This document shows positions 12,774 to 12,865 of a stretch of DNA of 12,865 nt, piece after piece (within the stretch, counting starts at the first letter, position 1; each line of letters begins with the position of its first letter). A program made the position numbers and the translations under genes. Source of the stretch: Methanocorpusculaceae archaeon UBA425 (GTDB taxonomy: Archaea; Halobacteriota; Methanomicrobia; Methanomicrobiales; Methanocorpusculaceae). The notes beneath the pieces are model-generated. The model was not told the DNA's origin and searched no databases. It saw only the letters and a list, made by a program, of their open reading frames with translations. The stretch lies in NCBI GenBank assembly GCA_002506085.1, contig DAWV01000024.1:3013-15877 (forward strand), given 5' to 3'.

Positions 12774-12865
12774 CCCGCCCCTGTCCCCCTTTTCGTGAAT
12801 TCCGTTGATTTCTGTGGGTTCCGTGTGGGGGACGGGGGAGGGGACTACATGGGTTCCATCCAACC
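12774..12865 (-). repeat. Right about 90-bp inverted repeat (runs to the window edge)
   Basis: Its reverse complement starts GGTTGGATGGAACCCATG and aligns to 11395-11484 over the whole length to the last base of the window. The true outer end therefore probably lies beyond 12865, and the island may extend further. Confidence 0.8.

Overview
The window reads as chromosomal DNA of a methanogenic euryarchaeon, most likely of the Methanomicrobiales; Methanocorpusculum-like is my best guess from recall of protein sequences, and I ran no search. The signs are a geranylgeranylglyceryl phosphate synthase (archaeal lipid), a HycI-type hydrogenase maturation protease, an archaeal class I fructose-bisphosphate aldolase, a tRNA gene without an encoded CCA, TATA-like boxes 25-30 nt before starts, and oligo-T termination tracts. 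Nearly every gene is on the minus strand.

Layout. 1-244: the 3' end of a possible plus-strand gene, a small hairpin element and the T-rich terminator of the aldolase gene. 245-1643 (minus): class I aldolase preceded by the hydrogenase maturation protease. 1644-1921: an intact tRNA-Gly(GCC) followed by two broken tandem copies of its 3' half; one carries a 59-bp double-hairpin insertion exactly in the T loop. 1922-2115: tRNA promoter, two tandem hairpins and a duplicated gene end. 2096-9327 (minus): a tight six-gene run gatC-gatA-gatB-topA-GGGP synthase-trmJ, with junctions of +1, 0, +3, -4 and -1 nt, so probably one translationally coupled operon for tRNA-dependent amidation, DNA topology, membrane lipid and tRNA modification. 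9499-10030: a small SpeD-like (AdoMet decarboxylase family) gene with its own terminator and a structured leader. 10472-11038: a uracil-DNA-glycosylase-superfamily gene split by one in-frame TGA. 11039-12865: a repeat-rich accessory region holding an AT-rich 2H-phosphoesterase gene between about 90-bp inverted repeats; the right repeat runs to the window edge.

The most unusual signal is not a protein. Six copies of a small hairpin family (GAG-CAA...TTG-CGA) occur at 87, 1769, 2011, 2043, 11510 and 11554. The stem sequence varies between copies while pairing is kept in five of them, and where pairing is imperfect in those five it is G-U when read in one orientation. Copies sit at gene ends, inside a tRNA relic and beside the accessory island. 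The interrupted glycosylase gene and the SpeD-like protein with altered residues around the pyruvoyl serine are the other points worth following.
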